A DNA stretch of 64,000 nt from Amycolatopsis sp. 2-15 (GCF_030285625.1 NZ_CP127294.1:7782001-7846000), one strand, 5' to 3'; positions 16,352 to 26,063 are shown, numbered from the stretch's first letter. Translations and numbers: made by a program. The notes: generated by a model not told the origin, from the letters alone.

Positions 16352-17433
16352 GACGCCACCCCCACCGGCACGGCTCCCGAGGCGTTCGCGAACCGCGGCA
16401 TCACGAGGTCGATGAAGCGCTGCAGCGAGCGGTTGCCGAGCGCGGGATCCATCTGGCCGTACAGGAAAACCAGCGCCAGGTGGCCGATTCCGCGCTCGGC
16501 GTGTGCCTCGATCTCGCGGGCGACGGTGTCGGCGCTGCCGACGATCATCGCCTTGCGCAGGAACGCGTCCCGGTCGCTGGCCGCGACGCCGACCACGCTG
16601 TTCTGGAACTTCGCCGCACCGGCCGCGCCCTGGAAGGCCTTGGCGGTCGACGCGTCGAGGTAGTCCAGCGCCGGCGTCACCTCGCGTAGCGCGGACTCGT
16701 CGGTTTCGCCGATGTAGACCATCTTCTGCACGAGCGACCAGTCGCGAGCGTCCTGAATGGTCTGTTCGTCGTGACCGGACCGGTCGAGGGCGTCGTGGTA
16801 GAGCGCCCACTTGCGCACAGTCTCGTCGAGCTCGTCACGCGCGGTCTGCAGCGCCCAGCCGCGGCCGGCCGCGTCGAGGATGCCCTGGTCGGACAGCGCG
16901 GCGCGCGCGAACCGGATCGACGGGCGGAAGCCGCCGGGCATGATGCGCCGGGTGAGCAGCCCGCTCGAGTGCGTGGTGGTGAAGTCGATCTCCACGCCGT
17001 CTTCGTCCCGCTTGTCCAGCGCCTGGAACGCGACCTCGAGCACCTCGTCCATCAGCGCCGCTCGGTTGGCGGTGTCGCGGCCGAGACCCTGGTACTCCCG
17101 CGGCGAACCGCCCGTGCCGACGCCGATGGTGCAGCGCCCGCGCGTGAGCAGGTCGAGCGTCGTGCACGCTTCGGCGAAGTTGAGCGGGTTCCACAGCGCC
17201 GGGACCGCGACCGAGATGATCGTGTGCAGGTTCTCCAGCTGCGGCGCGAGGTAGGCGCCGAAGGTGAACGGGTTGCCGTAGGTGTTGTAGCCGGTGAAGT
17301 GGTGCTCGGTGAGGCAGACGCCCGCGAAACCGCTGCGGTCCGCGATGAGCGCCTGCTCGGTCACGGCTTCGACGACCTCGAGGTCGTGCGCGCCGTCCGG
17401 CGACTGGGCGTTGAGGTAGATCGAGAACTTCAT
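16348..17433 (-). CDS. LLM class flavin-dependent oxidoreductase (LuxA-like)
   Basis: A 361-residue luciferase-like enzyme with the family features: FSIYLNAQSPDGAHD at the start, GFAGVCLTEHHFTGYNTYGNP near residue 37 (the EHH motif), LLTRGRCTIGVGTGGSPREY near 97 and VGSADTVAREIEAHAERGIGHLAL near 300. This subgroup uses reduced FMN supplied by a separate reductase, and a flavin reductase gene lies at 21186 on the other strand. It is likely the oxygenase of a two-component system for the compound imported by the adjacent NitT/TauT-class transporter. The gene is 51 bases from the ATPase gene and overlaps YceI. Confidence 0.92.
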   Translation of the reverse strand: MKFSIYLNAQSPDGAHDLEVVEAVTEQALIADRSGFAGVCLTEHHFTGYNTYGNPFTFGAYLAPQLENLHTIISVAVPALWNPLNFAEACTTLDLLTRGRCTIGVGTGGSPREYQGLGRDTANRAALMDEVLEVAFQALDKRDEDGVEIDFTTTHSSGLLTRRIMPGGFRPSIRFARAALSDQGILDAAGRGWALQTARDELDETVRKWALYHDALDRSGHDEQTIQDARDWSLVQKMVYIGETDESALREVTPALDYLDASTAKAFQGAAGAAKFQNSVVGVAASDRDAFLRKAMIVGSADTVAREIEAHAERGIGHLALVFLYGQMDPALGNRSLQRFIDLVMPRFANASGAVPVGVAS

Positions 17434-17484
17434 GTCTCCCCTAGGGTTTCCGGAGGTTTTCCGAGTTTTCGTGAAGCCGCTGGA

Positions 17485-18321
<837 letters not shown>

Positions 18322-18349
18322 CACCAACTCCTGTCGAGTTCTTCGGGGA

Positions 18350-19198
18350 TCAGTCGTGCCGGGCACGGCTGTGGCGGTGCCAGCGCAGCGCGCGGCGTTC
18401 GAGTGCGGTGAACACGGTGTTGAAGACGTAGCCGAGCACGCCGAGCGCGACCATCGCCGCCCACATGCCGGCGAACTCGAAATGGCGCTGGGAGTCGACG
18501 AGGAAGAAGCCGAGCCCGCTGGTCGCGACGACCCACTCCGACAGCACCATCAGCACCAGCGCCAAGGCGAGCCCGACGCGCATGCCCGCCAGGATCGCCG
18601 GGGTCGCGTAACAGAGATCGACCTGTACGAGCCGGCGACGCGGTCCCAGGCGCAACGTGCGGGCCGTGTCCCGCGCGACGGGGTCGATCGCGCCGGTCGC
18701 CTGCATCGCGTTGAGCAGCACGGGCCACGTGCAGCCGAACGCGATCACCAGCACCCGCATCACGTCGTTGGCACCGAAGACGATCAGGAACACCGGGAGG
18801 ATGGCCGGCGTCGGCAGCGCGCGGAGGAACTGCGCCGCCGGGTCCACCATGCGCCGCACGGTGGGGAACGCGCCCGCCGACACCCCGATCGCCGCGCCGA
18901 GCAGCGAGCCGCCCAGCCAGCCGATCAGCATCCGCACGAGGCTCGGCGCCACGTCCGTCCACAAGGGAGCCGACGTCCACAGGTGGCTCGCCGGGCCGTC
19001 GAACCACAGCGTCCGCATGCGGTCCAGAATCTGCAGCGGCGTCGGGAAGTACGGGTTGGCCGCGGCCTCGGTGGCGCGCTGCCAGACCCAGCACAGCACG
19101 GCCAGCAGGCCGAACCGCAGCACGAACCGGCCCGCGACCACCGCCGCGGTCCGCAGTGGACGCACGGAGACCGGCGCCGGTGAGATCACGGCACTCAT
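18350..19198 (-). CDS. ABC transporter permease, NitT/TauT type (1)
   Basis: A 282-residue inner-membrane protein with about six helices. It carries the EAA loop (DTARTLRLGPRRRLVQVDLCYATPAILAGMRVG) that docks to the ATPase, and LRALPTPAILPVFLIVFG, the usual motif of SsuC/TauC permeases. The ATG start overlaps the stop of the second permease gene. Two different permeases with one ATPase indicate a heterodimeric channel, which is less usual than the homodimer of SsuC. Confidence 0.92.
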   Translation of the reverse strand: MSAVISPAPVSVRPLRTAAVVAGRFVLRFGLLAVLCWVWQRATEAAANPYFPTPLQILDRMRTLWFDGPASHLWTSAPLWTDVAPSLVRMLIGWLGGSLLGAAIGVSAGAFPTVRRMVDPAAQFLRALPTPAILPVFLIVFGANDVMRVLVIAFGCTWPVLLNAMQATGAIDPVARDTARTLRLGPRRRLVQVDLCYATPAILAGMRVGLALALVLMVLSEWVVATSGLGFFLVDSQRHFEFAGMWAAMVALGVLGYVFNTVFTALERRALRWHRHSRARHD

Positions 19199-20013
19199 CG
19201 CGGTTCTCCTTCGCTCCACGGCAGAAACCGTCGTTCCAGGGCCCGGGCGGCCCAGTTCACGACCAGCCCCAGCAACCCCGCCGCGCACACGGCGGCGAAC
19301 GCGTAGTCGGTGTGGCTGCCGCCCTGGGTCGCGGCGAGCAGGTAGGCCCCCACGCCGCTGTCGGTGCCGATGAGCAGCTCCGCCGCCACGGCGATCACGA
19401 GCGCGAGCCCGATCGACACCCGGACCCCGGCCGCGATCACCGGCGCGGCCGAAGGCAGCACGATCTCGGCCAGCCGGCGCGGCAGCCGCGCGCCGTAGAG
19501 GCGGGCCGTCTGCAACGCGACGCCGTCGACGTCTCGGACGCCGTGGATCGTGTTGAGCAGCACCGGCCACACCGTGGCGCTCACGATCGTGATCACCACC
19601 GACGCGCGGCCCGTGCCGGTCACCAGGACCAGCAGCGGCACGATCGCCACCGCGGGCACCGGCCGCAGCAGGTCCACGACGATCCGCGTCGCGGTGTGCG
19701 CGGCCGGGACGAGCCCGAGGACCAGGCCCACGACCAGGCCGACCGGGACCGCGATCACCAGCCCGAGCACCGCCGAACCCGCGGTGGCGCCGAGGTCGGC
19801 CAAGAACGGCGCGTTGGTGAGCAGCTCCCCCAGCCTCGCGAGGATCACGCTCGCGGGCGGCAGGTACTGCGTGCTCACCAGGCCCGAACGGGAGACCACC
19901 TCCTCGGCCGCGGCGAGCAGGACCAGGCCGGAGAGCCCGAGCACGAAAGTGGACAGTGCGGGGCGGTGCCCCCGGCGCGCGGCGGCGCGCCGGGGCAGGA
20001 CGTCGAGCGACAT
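19195..20013 (-). CDS. ABC transporter permease, NitT/TauT type (2)
   Basis: A 272-residue membrane protein with about six helices. It has the LLRPVPAVAIVPLLVLVTG motif and the EAA loop (LQTARLYGARLPRRLAEIVLPSAAPVIAAGVRVS). It should pair with the permease encoded at 18350-19198. The gene starts 22 bases after the binding-protein gene ends, and its stop overlaps the next start. The basic N-terminus and absence of a cleavable signal fit a cytoplasmic amino end. Confidence 0.92.
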   Translation of the reverse strand: MSLDVLPRRAAARRGHRPALSTFVLGLSGLVLLAAAEEVVSRSGLVSTQYLPPASVILARLGELLTNAPFLADLGATAGSAVLGLVIAVPVGLVVGLVLGLVPAAHTATRIVVDLLRPVPAVAIVPLLVLVTGTGRASVVITIVSATVWPVLLNTIHGVRDVDGVALQTARLYGARLPRRLAEIVLPSAAPVIAAGVRVSIGLALVIAVAAELLIGTDSGVGAYLLAATQGGSHTDYAFAAVCAAGLLGLVVNWAARALERRFLPWSEGEPR

Positions 20014-20035
20014 GGGGCGGGGGTCCTTTCCTGCG

Positions 20036-21052
20036 TCAGCGGTCCGCGGCCATCACGTCGGCCGGCAGCGCCGTGCTCGTGAGCATCCCGGCCTGCTGCA
20101 TGAGCTCCGCCAGCTTCTGCAGCGGCGCCGTGTCGGTCACGTTCGTGGCGAACCCGGGCAGCTTCATGCCGGCGGCCAGCGACGGGTCGACGCGGGTGAA
20201 CGTCGGCACGGCCTTGCGCAACGCGTCGGGATCGGCGTTGAGCGCGGCGTTCTCGGCCGCCAGGGCCTTGCGGAACGACGCGATCACGTCCGGGTGCTGC
20301 TGGGCGTAGCTCGTGGTGGTCACGTAGACGCCGACGAGGGTGTCGGTGAGCGGACCGGTGAACTGGTCGGAGACGCTGCGAGTGCTCACCGTCTTGCGGA
20401 TCGTCGAGAGGAACGGCTCCGGCGCGCAGACGGTGTCGACGATCCCGCGCTGCAACGCGCTGCCCTCGTCCGGGAGCGCGACCGGCACCAGCTTCACCGA
20501 CTTCGGGTCCAGCCCCGCCGCCCGCAGCTGCGCGGGGATGGTGAGGGCGCAGCTCGAGGTCGTGCCGGGGATGGCGACGCTGTGGCCGGGCAGGTCCCGC
20601 ACCGAACGGATCGGCGAGTCGGCCTTGGCGAGCACCTCGAGCTGGCCCGGCCGGCCGAGGTCGCTGAGCCCCACGACCGTGACGGCGAGCTTCTTCTGCA
20701 CGGCGAGCAGGTAGTCGGCCGCGTTGTCCCAGACGATCGGGTACGCGTTGCCGAGCAGGCCCACCAGCGGCGAGTCGGAGCTCGTGTGGTTGTGCGCCTG
20801 CACCGTGACGCCGGCCTTGGCGAACTCGCCGTTGCGGGCGCCGAGGTAGACCGCCGACGACGAAGTGGTCGCGGGAGCGTCGACCACCACCGCCGCCCCG
20901 CCCGTGGCCGGGCCGGAGCCCGAACCCGAGCCGGGTGCGGCCGTCGTGTCCGTGGTCGAGCACGCCGAGGTGACCGCCAGCGCCGCGACGCCGACGAGCG
21001 CCGCCGCGATCCGTTTCCGTGACTTGCCAGAGTTGCCGGTGTTGTCCGCCAT
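20036..21052 (-). CDS. ABC transporter substrate-binding lipoprotein (NMT1/TauA type)
   Basis: A 338-residue exported protein. A basic N-terminus (SGKSRKR), a hydrophobic stretch and LAVTSACSTT form a lipobox, so Cys27 or a nearby Cys is probably lipidated. A Ser/Gly-rich linker follows. The mature part has SSAVYLGARNGEFAKAGVTV, DLPGHSVAIPGTTSSCALT and DTVCAPEP, matching periplasmic proteins for sulfonates, taurine, nitrate or hydroxymethylpyrimidine. The ligand cannot be told. It is the first gene of the unit; GGCGGAATC stands before the ATG. Confidence 0.92.
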   Translation of the reverse strand: MADNTGNSGKSRKRIAAALVGVAALAVTSACSTTDTTAAPGSGSGSGPATGGAAVVVDAPATTSSSAVYLGARNGEFAKAGVTVQAHNHTSSDSPLVGLLGNAYPIVWDNAADYLLAVQKKLAVTVVGLSDLGRPGQLEVLAKADSPIRSVRDLPGHSVAIPGTTSSCALTIPAQLRAAGLDPKSVKLVPVALPDEGSALQRGIVDTVCAPEPFLSTIRKTVSTRSVSDQFTGPLTDTLVGVYVTTTSYAQQHPDVIASFRKALAAENAALNADPDALRKAVPTFTRVDPSLAAGMKLPGFATNVTDTAPLQKLAELMQQAGMLTSTALPADVMAADR

Positions 21053-21185
21053 GCCGATTCCGCCTTCCGCAGTACCGCGCTGCTGTGAAAGGCATGGAAG
21101 ACCGCGGGTGTGAGGTGGACAACTCCCTTGTGCAAGTTTCCACATCCGGTTGCCGCGGCAGGGCCTCCGGCGGCGCCATGGAACC

Positions 21186-21755
21186 ATGACTTCTTCGACT
21201 CCGCCCTCGCCGGGTGCGGCATTGGGTTCGGCCCGGTCGATGTCCGCCCCCGTCCACCTCGCCGGTTACGGCGTGGACGCCGACCGGTTCCGCGGCCTGG
21301 CCGCCTCGCTCCCGACCTCGGTCAGCGTCATCACCACGACCGCCGAGGACGGCTCACCGATCGGCATGACGTCGGGCACGGTGTGCAGCCTGTCGTGCGA
21401 ACCGCCGCTGCTGCTGGTGTGCCTCGGCAAGGCTTCGCGGACGCTGCAGGCGATCCGCGACCGCGGGCGCTTCGGCGTGAACGTGCTGGACAGCAACGGT
21501 TCCGAGATTTCCGCGCACTTCGCGAGCCGTGTGGAGGACAAGTTCGCCACCACGGGCTGGCGCCGGGGCCGGCACGGCTCGCCGGTCCTGGCGGACGCCG
21601 TGGTGGCGTTCCTGGAGTGCGAGCTCTACCAGGTGGTCGACGGCGGGGACCACGCCATCGTCGTCGGGCTCATCATGGACGGGGAACACACGGACGCGTC
21701 GCCGTTGGTGTATTTCCGCCGCAGTTATTCGGGTTTCGGGGAATCGGGCGCGTGA
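21186..21755 (+). CDS. flavin reductase family protein
   Basis: A 189-residue flavin-reductase-like protein of the HpaC type: FRGLAASLPTSVSVITTTAEDGSPIGMTSGTVCSLSCEPPLLLVCL near the front, the FGVNVLD strand and CELYQVVDGGDHAIVVGLIMDG near the end. Such enzymes reduce FMN or FAD with NAD(P)H and feed it to a separate oxygenase. The gene is divergent from the transporter-LLM operon, with 133 bases between starts, so it may supply the LLM oxygenase at 16348. The ATG at 21186 has only GGAACC before it; an ATG at 21240 is also possible. Confidence 0.88.
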   Translation: MTSSTPPSPGAALGSARSMSAPVHLAGYGVDADRFRGLAASLPTSVSVITTTAEDGSPIGMTSGTVCSLSCEPPLLLVCLGKASRTLQAIRDRGRFGVNVLDSNGSEISAHFASRVEDKFATTGWRRGRHGSPVLADAVVAFLECELYQVVDGGDHAIVVGLIMDGEHTDASPLVYFRRSYSGFGESGA

Positions 21756-21757
21756 GG

Positions 21758-22480
21758 TCAGCGGCCGGCCTTGCGCCGCAACCGTTCCTCGTCGTGCACC
21801 ACGAGCTCACGCGACTCCAGCGTCACCACGCGCAGGCGCGCCATGTCCTTCAGCGCCTTGTTCACGCTCTCCCGCGAGGCGCCGACGTAGTGCGCCCACT
21901 GCTCCTGCGTGAGGTCGTGCCGCACACGGATGCCGTCGGGGCCGCGCACTCCGATGCGGTCGGCCAGCTCCACCATCCCGGCCGCCACGCGCCCGCTGAT
22001 GTCGGGGTTGAGCAGCGAGCCCACGGTCTCGTTGATCCGCCGCACCTGCGCCGAGAGGAACCGCACCACGGCGGCCCCGATCCGCGGGTCGCTCAGCACC
22101 CACTCTCGCAACCGGGCCGCCGGCAGGGCGATCACGTCGGCGTCGCTGATCGCCACGGCGTCGGACACGCGGGCGTTGCCCTCGAAGACGCTGGTGATGC
22201 CGAACGGGTCCCCGGGCAGGAACAACGTCATCAGCCGCTCGCGGCCGGTGGGGGTCGTCCGTCCCATCGCGACCTTCCCGGCCACGACGAGGTAGCCGAA
22301 CGCCGCGTGTTCCCCGGTGTGGAAGATGACCTCACCGCGCGGGCAGTGCCGCGCCGTCCCGCTTTCGAGCAGGCCGGCCACCAGATCCGCCGGCATCCCC
22401 GCGAAGAACGGGCTCACGACCGCGCCACCCGCCGCGGAGCGGAAACGCTCCGCGGGCGGAAGGGCGCCGGGCAGGTTCAT
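21758..22480 (-). CDS. Crp/Fnr family transcriptional regulator
   Basis: A 240-residue regulator. The cyclic-nucleotide-binding-like domain (about residues 20-140) has CPRGEVIFHTGEHAAFGYLVVAGKVAM and LFLPGDPFG, and a long dimer helix follows. The C-terminal helix-turn-helix (LTQEQWAHYVGASRESVNKAL) is of the Crp type. No cluster of four cysteines is present, so it is not an iron-sulfur FNR. It is convergent with the flavin reductase gene, two bases apart. Its target is unknown. Confidence 0.92.
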   Translation of the reverse strand: MNLPGALPPAERFRSAAGGAVVSPFFAGMPADLVAGLLESGTARHCPRGEVIFHTGEHAAFGYLVVAGKVAMGRTTPTGRERLMTLFLPGDPFGITSVFEGNARVSDAVAISDADVIALPAARLREWVLSDPRIGAAVVRFLSAQVRRINETVGSLLNPDISGRVAAGMVELADRIGVRGPDGIRVRHDLTQEQWAHYVGASRESVNKALKDMARLRVVTLESRELVVHDEERLRRKAGR

Positions 22481-22510
22481 CCCAGCAGTGTAAGCACGTT
22501 CCGCGGCAAT

Positions 22511-22662
22511 TCAGGCGTTCCGCGTCGCGGCGAACAGGCGCACCCGCAGCGGCTCGTGGCCAGGCGCTCGGCGAGGTAGCGGTCGTCGAAGCCCGCCCGG
22601 CCCGCGAACAGGGCGGACAGGGCGGACAGGGCGGACAGGCCCTGCCAGTACTCCGGCGGTGC
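22511..22662 (-). pseudogene. 3' remnant of an unrecognised gene, with frame break
   Basis: On the minus strand one frame reads YWQG-LSA-LSA-LSA-LFAGRAGFDDRYLAERLA. After removing or adding one base near 22540 it continues PLRVRLFAATRNA and stops at 22511. Both parts look like real protein and not like shadow coding, but there is no start: a TGA in frame stands at 22663. It includes three 9-base repeats that encode LSA. It is probably the end of a lost gene. The family is not known to me. Confidence 0.4.
22611..22637. repeat. three tandem GGGCGGACA units
   Basis: The 9-base unit is repeated exactly three times. On the minus strand it adds LSA tripeptides to the gene remnant, so slippage within a coding sequence is the simplest origin. 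Confidence 0.7.
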
Positions 22663-22691
22663 TCACCCTCCGCCGGTGGTGCCGGAGTTTT
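22650..22691 (+). terminator. hairpin with T-run
   Basis: ACTCCGGC (22650-22657) pairs with GCCGGAGT (22681-22688), with a second pairing of CGGCGG and CCGCCG inside, followed by TTTT. It could act as a plus-strand terminator, or as a structure downstream of the minus-strand flavoprotein gene that ends at 22804. Confidence 0.45.
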
Positions 22692-22803
22692 CTTGATCAT
22701 CACGCGGCGGGCAGGACCCCGCCATACGCGAACGGATCGAATCCGAGCCGAACCGGATCACCCCGGCACCACTGTCCGAAGGGGACGTCTGACGACCGCC
22801 GGC

Positions 22804-24198
22804 TCAGTGCGTCCGGACCGGCGGCGTGCCGAGGACCTCGTTGAAGGCCTCCGACGACGAGGGGTGTGTGTAGACGGAGTCGCGCAGCTCGGTCGCGGTC
22901 ACGTCGTGGCGCATCGCGAGCGTGACGAGGTTGATCAGCTCCTGCGAGTCGACGCCCAGCAGCGTCGCGCCCAGGATCAGGTCGGTTTCGCGGTCCACCA
23001 CGAACTTCATCAACCCCCGCGTTTCGCCGACGATCTTGGACCGCGGCATGGCGGCGATGTCGGCGATGGCCTTCTCCACGACCTTCACCGGCAGCCCGCG
23101 GGCCACGGCCTCGCGCTCGGTGAGGCCCGCGCGCGAGAGCGCCGGGCTCATGAACACCGTGTACGGGATGAACTTCCGGTCCCGGGTGGACCGCTTGCCG
23201 CCGCCGAGGAGCTGGTCGGCCACGATGCGGTAGTCGTCGAGTGAGATGTAGGTGAACTGCGGGCCGCCGTTGACGTCGCCGATCGCGAAGATGTGCGGCT
23301 GACTGGTGCGCAGGTGCTCGTCGACCTCGACGGCACCGGTCTCAGTGGTGCGCACGCCGGCACGGTCCAGGCCCAGGCCCTCGGTCGCGGGCGTGCGGCC
23401 GGTCGCGGCCAGCACCTCGTCGGCCGCGAGCGTGTGCGTCTGACCGTCGATCTCGTAGGTGATCTCCACGCCGTTGTCGATGTCGCGGACGCCGGTCACG
23501 TGGGCGTCGGAGACGAACTCGACCCCGGCCCCGCGCAGGATGGCGGTGGCCGCCGCGGCGATGTCCTCGTCCTCGCGCGGCATGATCCGCGGCGCGGCGT
23601 CGAGTACCGTGACCGCGCTGCCGAACTGGGCGTATGTCGAGGCGAACTCCACGCCGACGTACCCGCCGCCGAGGATGGCCAGGTGCTTCGGCAGGTGGTC
23701 GAGGTCGATCAGGTCGGTGCTGGTCAGCAGCCGGGTGCTCTCGCGCAGGCCCGGGATGGCCGGGACCGTCGGCACGGCGCCGGTGTTGATCACGATCGTC
23801 TCCGCCGTGACGCGCAGGACGTCCTCCCCCGCCGCGACCCGCACGGTCTTGGGGTCGAGGAACGTCGCCTTGCCGGTGATCACGGTGACAGTGTCGATCG
23901 TGTCGAGCATGGCGAAGTTCTTCCCGCGCATGGCCGCGGTGAGCGCGCGCGTGGCCTCGACCGCCTGGCGGTGGCGCTCGGGCGGGGTGCCGGCACCGGG
24001 GTGCTCGGCGTGGTGGACGAGCGACTTGGTGGGCACGCAGCCGATGTTGATGCAGGTCCCGCCGTACATCGCCGCGGACTGCTCGATCATCGCGACTCGC
24101 TTGCCGAGCTTCCCCAGAGCCGCGGCCAGCGTCTTGCCGCCCTTGCCGAAGCCGATGACCACCAGGTCGAAGTGCATGTCGTCCATACGGTCCAGCAT
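22804..24198 (-). CDS. FAD-dependent pyridine nucleotide-disulfide oxidoreductase (RclA/MerA-like)
   Basis: A 464-residue flavoprotein. The FAD site is in LVVIGFGKGGKTLAAALGKLG near residue 12 and the redox disulfide in GGTCINIGCVPTKSLVHHAEH near 47. The NAD(P) site is in LAILGGGYVGVEFASTYAQFG near 175, and the second FAD motif is HIFAIGDVNGG near 305. The C-terminal dimer domain ends in THPSSSEAFNEVL where lipoamide dehydrogenases have HP-T-SE. It has no heavy-metal N-terminal domain. The pattern is that of RclA, which protects against reactive chlorine and copper. A MarR regulator is divergent, in keeping with oxidant-controlled expression. Confidence 0.92.
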   Translation of the reverse strand: MLDRMDDMHFDLVVIGFGKGGKTLAAALGKLGKRVAMIEQSAAMYGGTCINIGCVPTKSLVHHAEHPGAGTPPERHRQAVEATRALTAAMRGKNFAMLDTIDTVTVITGKATFLDPKTVRVAAGEDVLRVTAETIVINTGAVPTVPAIPGLRESTRLLTSTDLIDLDHLPKHLAILGGGYVGVEFASTYAQFGSAVTVLDAAPRIMPREDEDIAAAATAILRGAGVEFVSDAHVTGVRDIDNGVEITYEIDGQTHTLAADEVLAATGRTPATEGLGLDRAGVRTTETGAVEVDEHLRTSQPHIFAIGDVNGGPQFTYISLDDYRIVADQLLGGGKRSTRDRKFIPYTVFMSPALSRAGLTEREAVARGLPVKVVEKAIADIAAMPRSKIVGETRGLMKFVVDRETDLILGATLLGVDSQELINLVTLAMRHDVTATELRDSVYTHPSSSEAFNEVLGTPPVRTH

Positions 24199-24264
24199 TC
24201 GCCCCCGAAAGAGGCTCGACTACGCATGAAAAGATCAATTTTCGCCGAGATCGGATCAACCTGG

Positions 24265-24309
24265 CCCGGCTCCGGGCGAGCGTCCAGCGGCGCGCCGCCC
24301 GGAGCCGGG
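24265..24309. promoter_or_regulatory. 14-bp stem hairpin in divergent leader
   Basis: CCCGGCTCCGGGCG (24265-24278) is fully complementary to CGCCCGGAGCCGGG (24296-24309), with a 17-base loop. It lies between the flavoprotein and MarR genes, after two GATCAA repeats near 24232 and 24254. It could be an attenuator or a barrier between the two promoters. Confidence 0.5.
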
Positions 24310-24380
24310 TCAGGTCGAACGTTTATGATCGGCCATCCCGCGGCGGTGTTCGGCGGCCGCGCGGCCGAAGGAGGCGGTGA

Positions 24381-24845
24381 GTGGTTACCCGGGCGGAGCG
24401 GAACGCGACGAATCCGGACCTCGGGGTGCTGTCAGCGAGGCTCCTGTTCGCCGTTCAACGCGAACTCTTCGCGAAGCTCGTCGCCCAAGGTTTCGACGAT
24501 CTGCACCCCCGGCACGGGGTGGTACTGGCCTACCTCGATCCGGGTGGTCTCCGCGCGACCGAGCTGGCGCGGCTCTCCGGCCAGGCGAAACAGGCGATCG
24601 GCCTGCTCGTGGACGAACTGGAGGCACTGGGCTACGTGTACCGCCGGCCCGACCCCGGCGACCGCCGGGCCAAGCTCGTCTGCCCGACCGAACGCGGCCT
24701 CGACCAGATGCGCACGGCCGACCGCATCATGGCGAGCATGCAGGACCGCCACGCCCGCCGCGTGGGCCGCGAGTCCTACGCCGAGTTCAAGCGCGTGTTC
24801 ATGGACGTCGCGGTGCACCAGCGGCGCACCGTCTCCTCGGACTGA
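24381..24845 (+). CDS. MarR family transcriptional regulator
   Basis: A 154-residue winged-helix regulator. It has LSARLLFAVQRELFAKLVAQGF at the front, the recognition region LRATELARLSGQAKQAIGLLVDELEALGYVYRRPDPGDRRAKLV and a C-terminal dimer helix. A GTG at 24381 follows AGGAGG at 7 bases, an excellent start. It is divergent from the RclA-like flavoprotein, which it probably represses until an oxidant or ligand appears. No cysteine close to the N-terminus marks it clearly as an OhrR sensor. Confidence 0.92.
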   Translation: MVTRAERNATNPDLGVLSARLLFAVQRELFAKLVAQGFDDLHPRHGVVLAYLDPGGLRATELARLSGQAKQAIGLLVDELEALGYVYRRPDPGDRRAKLVCPTERGLDQMRTADRIMASMQDRHARRVGRESYAEFKRVFMDVAVHQRRTVSSD

Positions 24846-24937
24846 CCCGCTCACCCCGGCACCGGCGACGCCCGCCAAGGTCGGCAGCGGCACCGCCGGT
24901 AACCGGTTGGTGTCCGGGCACGCGGGCACAGTGCTTC

Positions 24938-26063
24938 TCACGCGACCCCCGCCCGGTTCAGCCCGTCGGTGACCCGGACCGAGAACGACTCGCCGAGCGG
25001 CTCCGCGGTGAACCCGAGGGCCGCGAGCACCGTCAGCAGGGCTCCGGCCATGGTCTTCTCGACGGCCGTCACGCGTTCGTCGATCGGCTCGAACGCGGCG
25101 GCGTCGGGCGCCCAGCTCACCAGCACCCCGCCGCCGTGGTCGGGCGGGCACTCCGGACCTCCACGCCGCCGGCCGGACCCCGCCGTGGATGGTGAAACCC
25201 GCCAGCTCCAGCTCACGGCACACCCGGCGCCCCAGCGGTGAGTCGATCGTCTCCGGCATCGTCACCGTCACCTCGTCGAAGGCCGGCCCGCACAGCTTGC
25301 AGGTCCGCGGCCGCCACAACCGGGCCGCCCACAGGAGTACCGCGGCCAGCGCGGCGCCGCCCAGCGGGGCGAGCATGTAGACCCAGAAAGAACGGAAGTC
25401 CGAACCCAGCACGAACGGGCCGAAGTCCCGCGCGGGATTGAAACTCCCGCCGGACGTCGTGCCGGTCACCACGATCAGCACGGTGATCACCGCGCCGATC
25501 ACCCACGGCGTCTCACGCGGCCGCGGCTTCGACACCAGCCACGACAGCACCAGCAGCAGCAGCAGCACGACGGTGCTCACCGCTTCGCCCAGCACCGCAC
25601 CCGCTGTGCCCACACCCGGGCCCGGCTGGATCAGGCCGTCGGAGATGTCCCGCATCCGCCGGCCCCAGCACACCCGGGCCACGAGCACGCCGGCCACCGA
25701 CCCGAGCAGCTGCGCCACCGTGTACGCGATCGTGTCCCGGGCGGACAGCACCCCGCGCAAAGCCATGAACAAGCTCACCGCCGGGTTGAGGTGCGCACCC
25801 GACCGCTTGCCGGGCGGCGTCACGGCGAAGACCGCGACCGTGCCACCGACCACGACACCGACGACGAGCAGCCGCAGCTCCACCGGCCAGCTCCGCAGCG
25901 GAGCGGCCGGGGCCATCGTGAACCCGACCACGGTCAGGGCGGCGAAGACCAGCAGCGCTGTCCCGGCCGCGTCGGCCAGCCACGCGGCCGGCGGCCACTC
26001 GCCGGTCTGTCCGACGGTCTTCCGCTCGTCGGCCGCGCGGTCGGCGCTCCGGGCCAGGGTCAC
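24938..26063 (-). CDS. aquaporin family channel with a soluble tail (frame break in tail)
   Basis: The first 240 residues are a MIP-family channel: six helices and the two pore boxes SGAHLNPAVS (NPA, near residue 92) and GGSFNPARD (NPA, near 208). After the last helix comes a soluble tail (CKLCGPAFDEVTVTMPETIDSPLGRRVCRELELAGFTIHGG) not usual in aquaporins. Near 25155-25190 the frame shifts by one, and the tail appears to go on in another frame (SWAPDAAAFEPIDERVTAVEK... to the stop at 24938). Without the shift the frame would run on to 24432 against the MarR gene, which is implausible. The GTG start overlaps the nitrile hydratase alpha stop (GTGA), so the channel is coupled to that enzyme. Confidence 0.78.

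Noticed and set aside
22611..22637. Tandem GGGCGGACA as a CRISPR or regulatory iteron
   Set aside because: Only three 9-base units without spacers, explained as coding repeats of a gene remnant.
22804..24198. Mercuric reductase
   Set aside because: No N-terminal heavy-metal domain, no C-terminal Cys pair and no mer genes nearby; the ending fits RclA-like proteins.
24432..24937. Extension of the aquaporin frame to 543 residues
   Set aside because: It runs antisense through the MarR gene, and the added part has shadow composition. The tail continues better in another frame to 24938.
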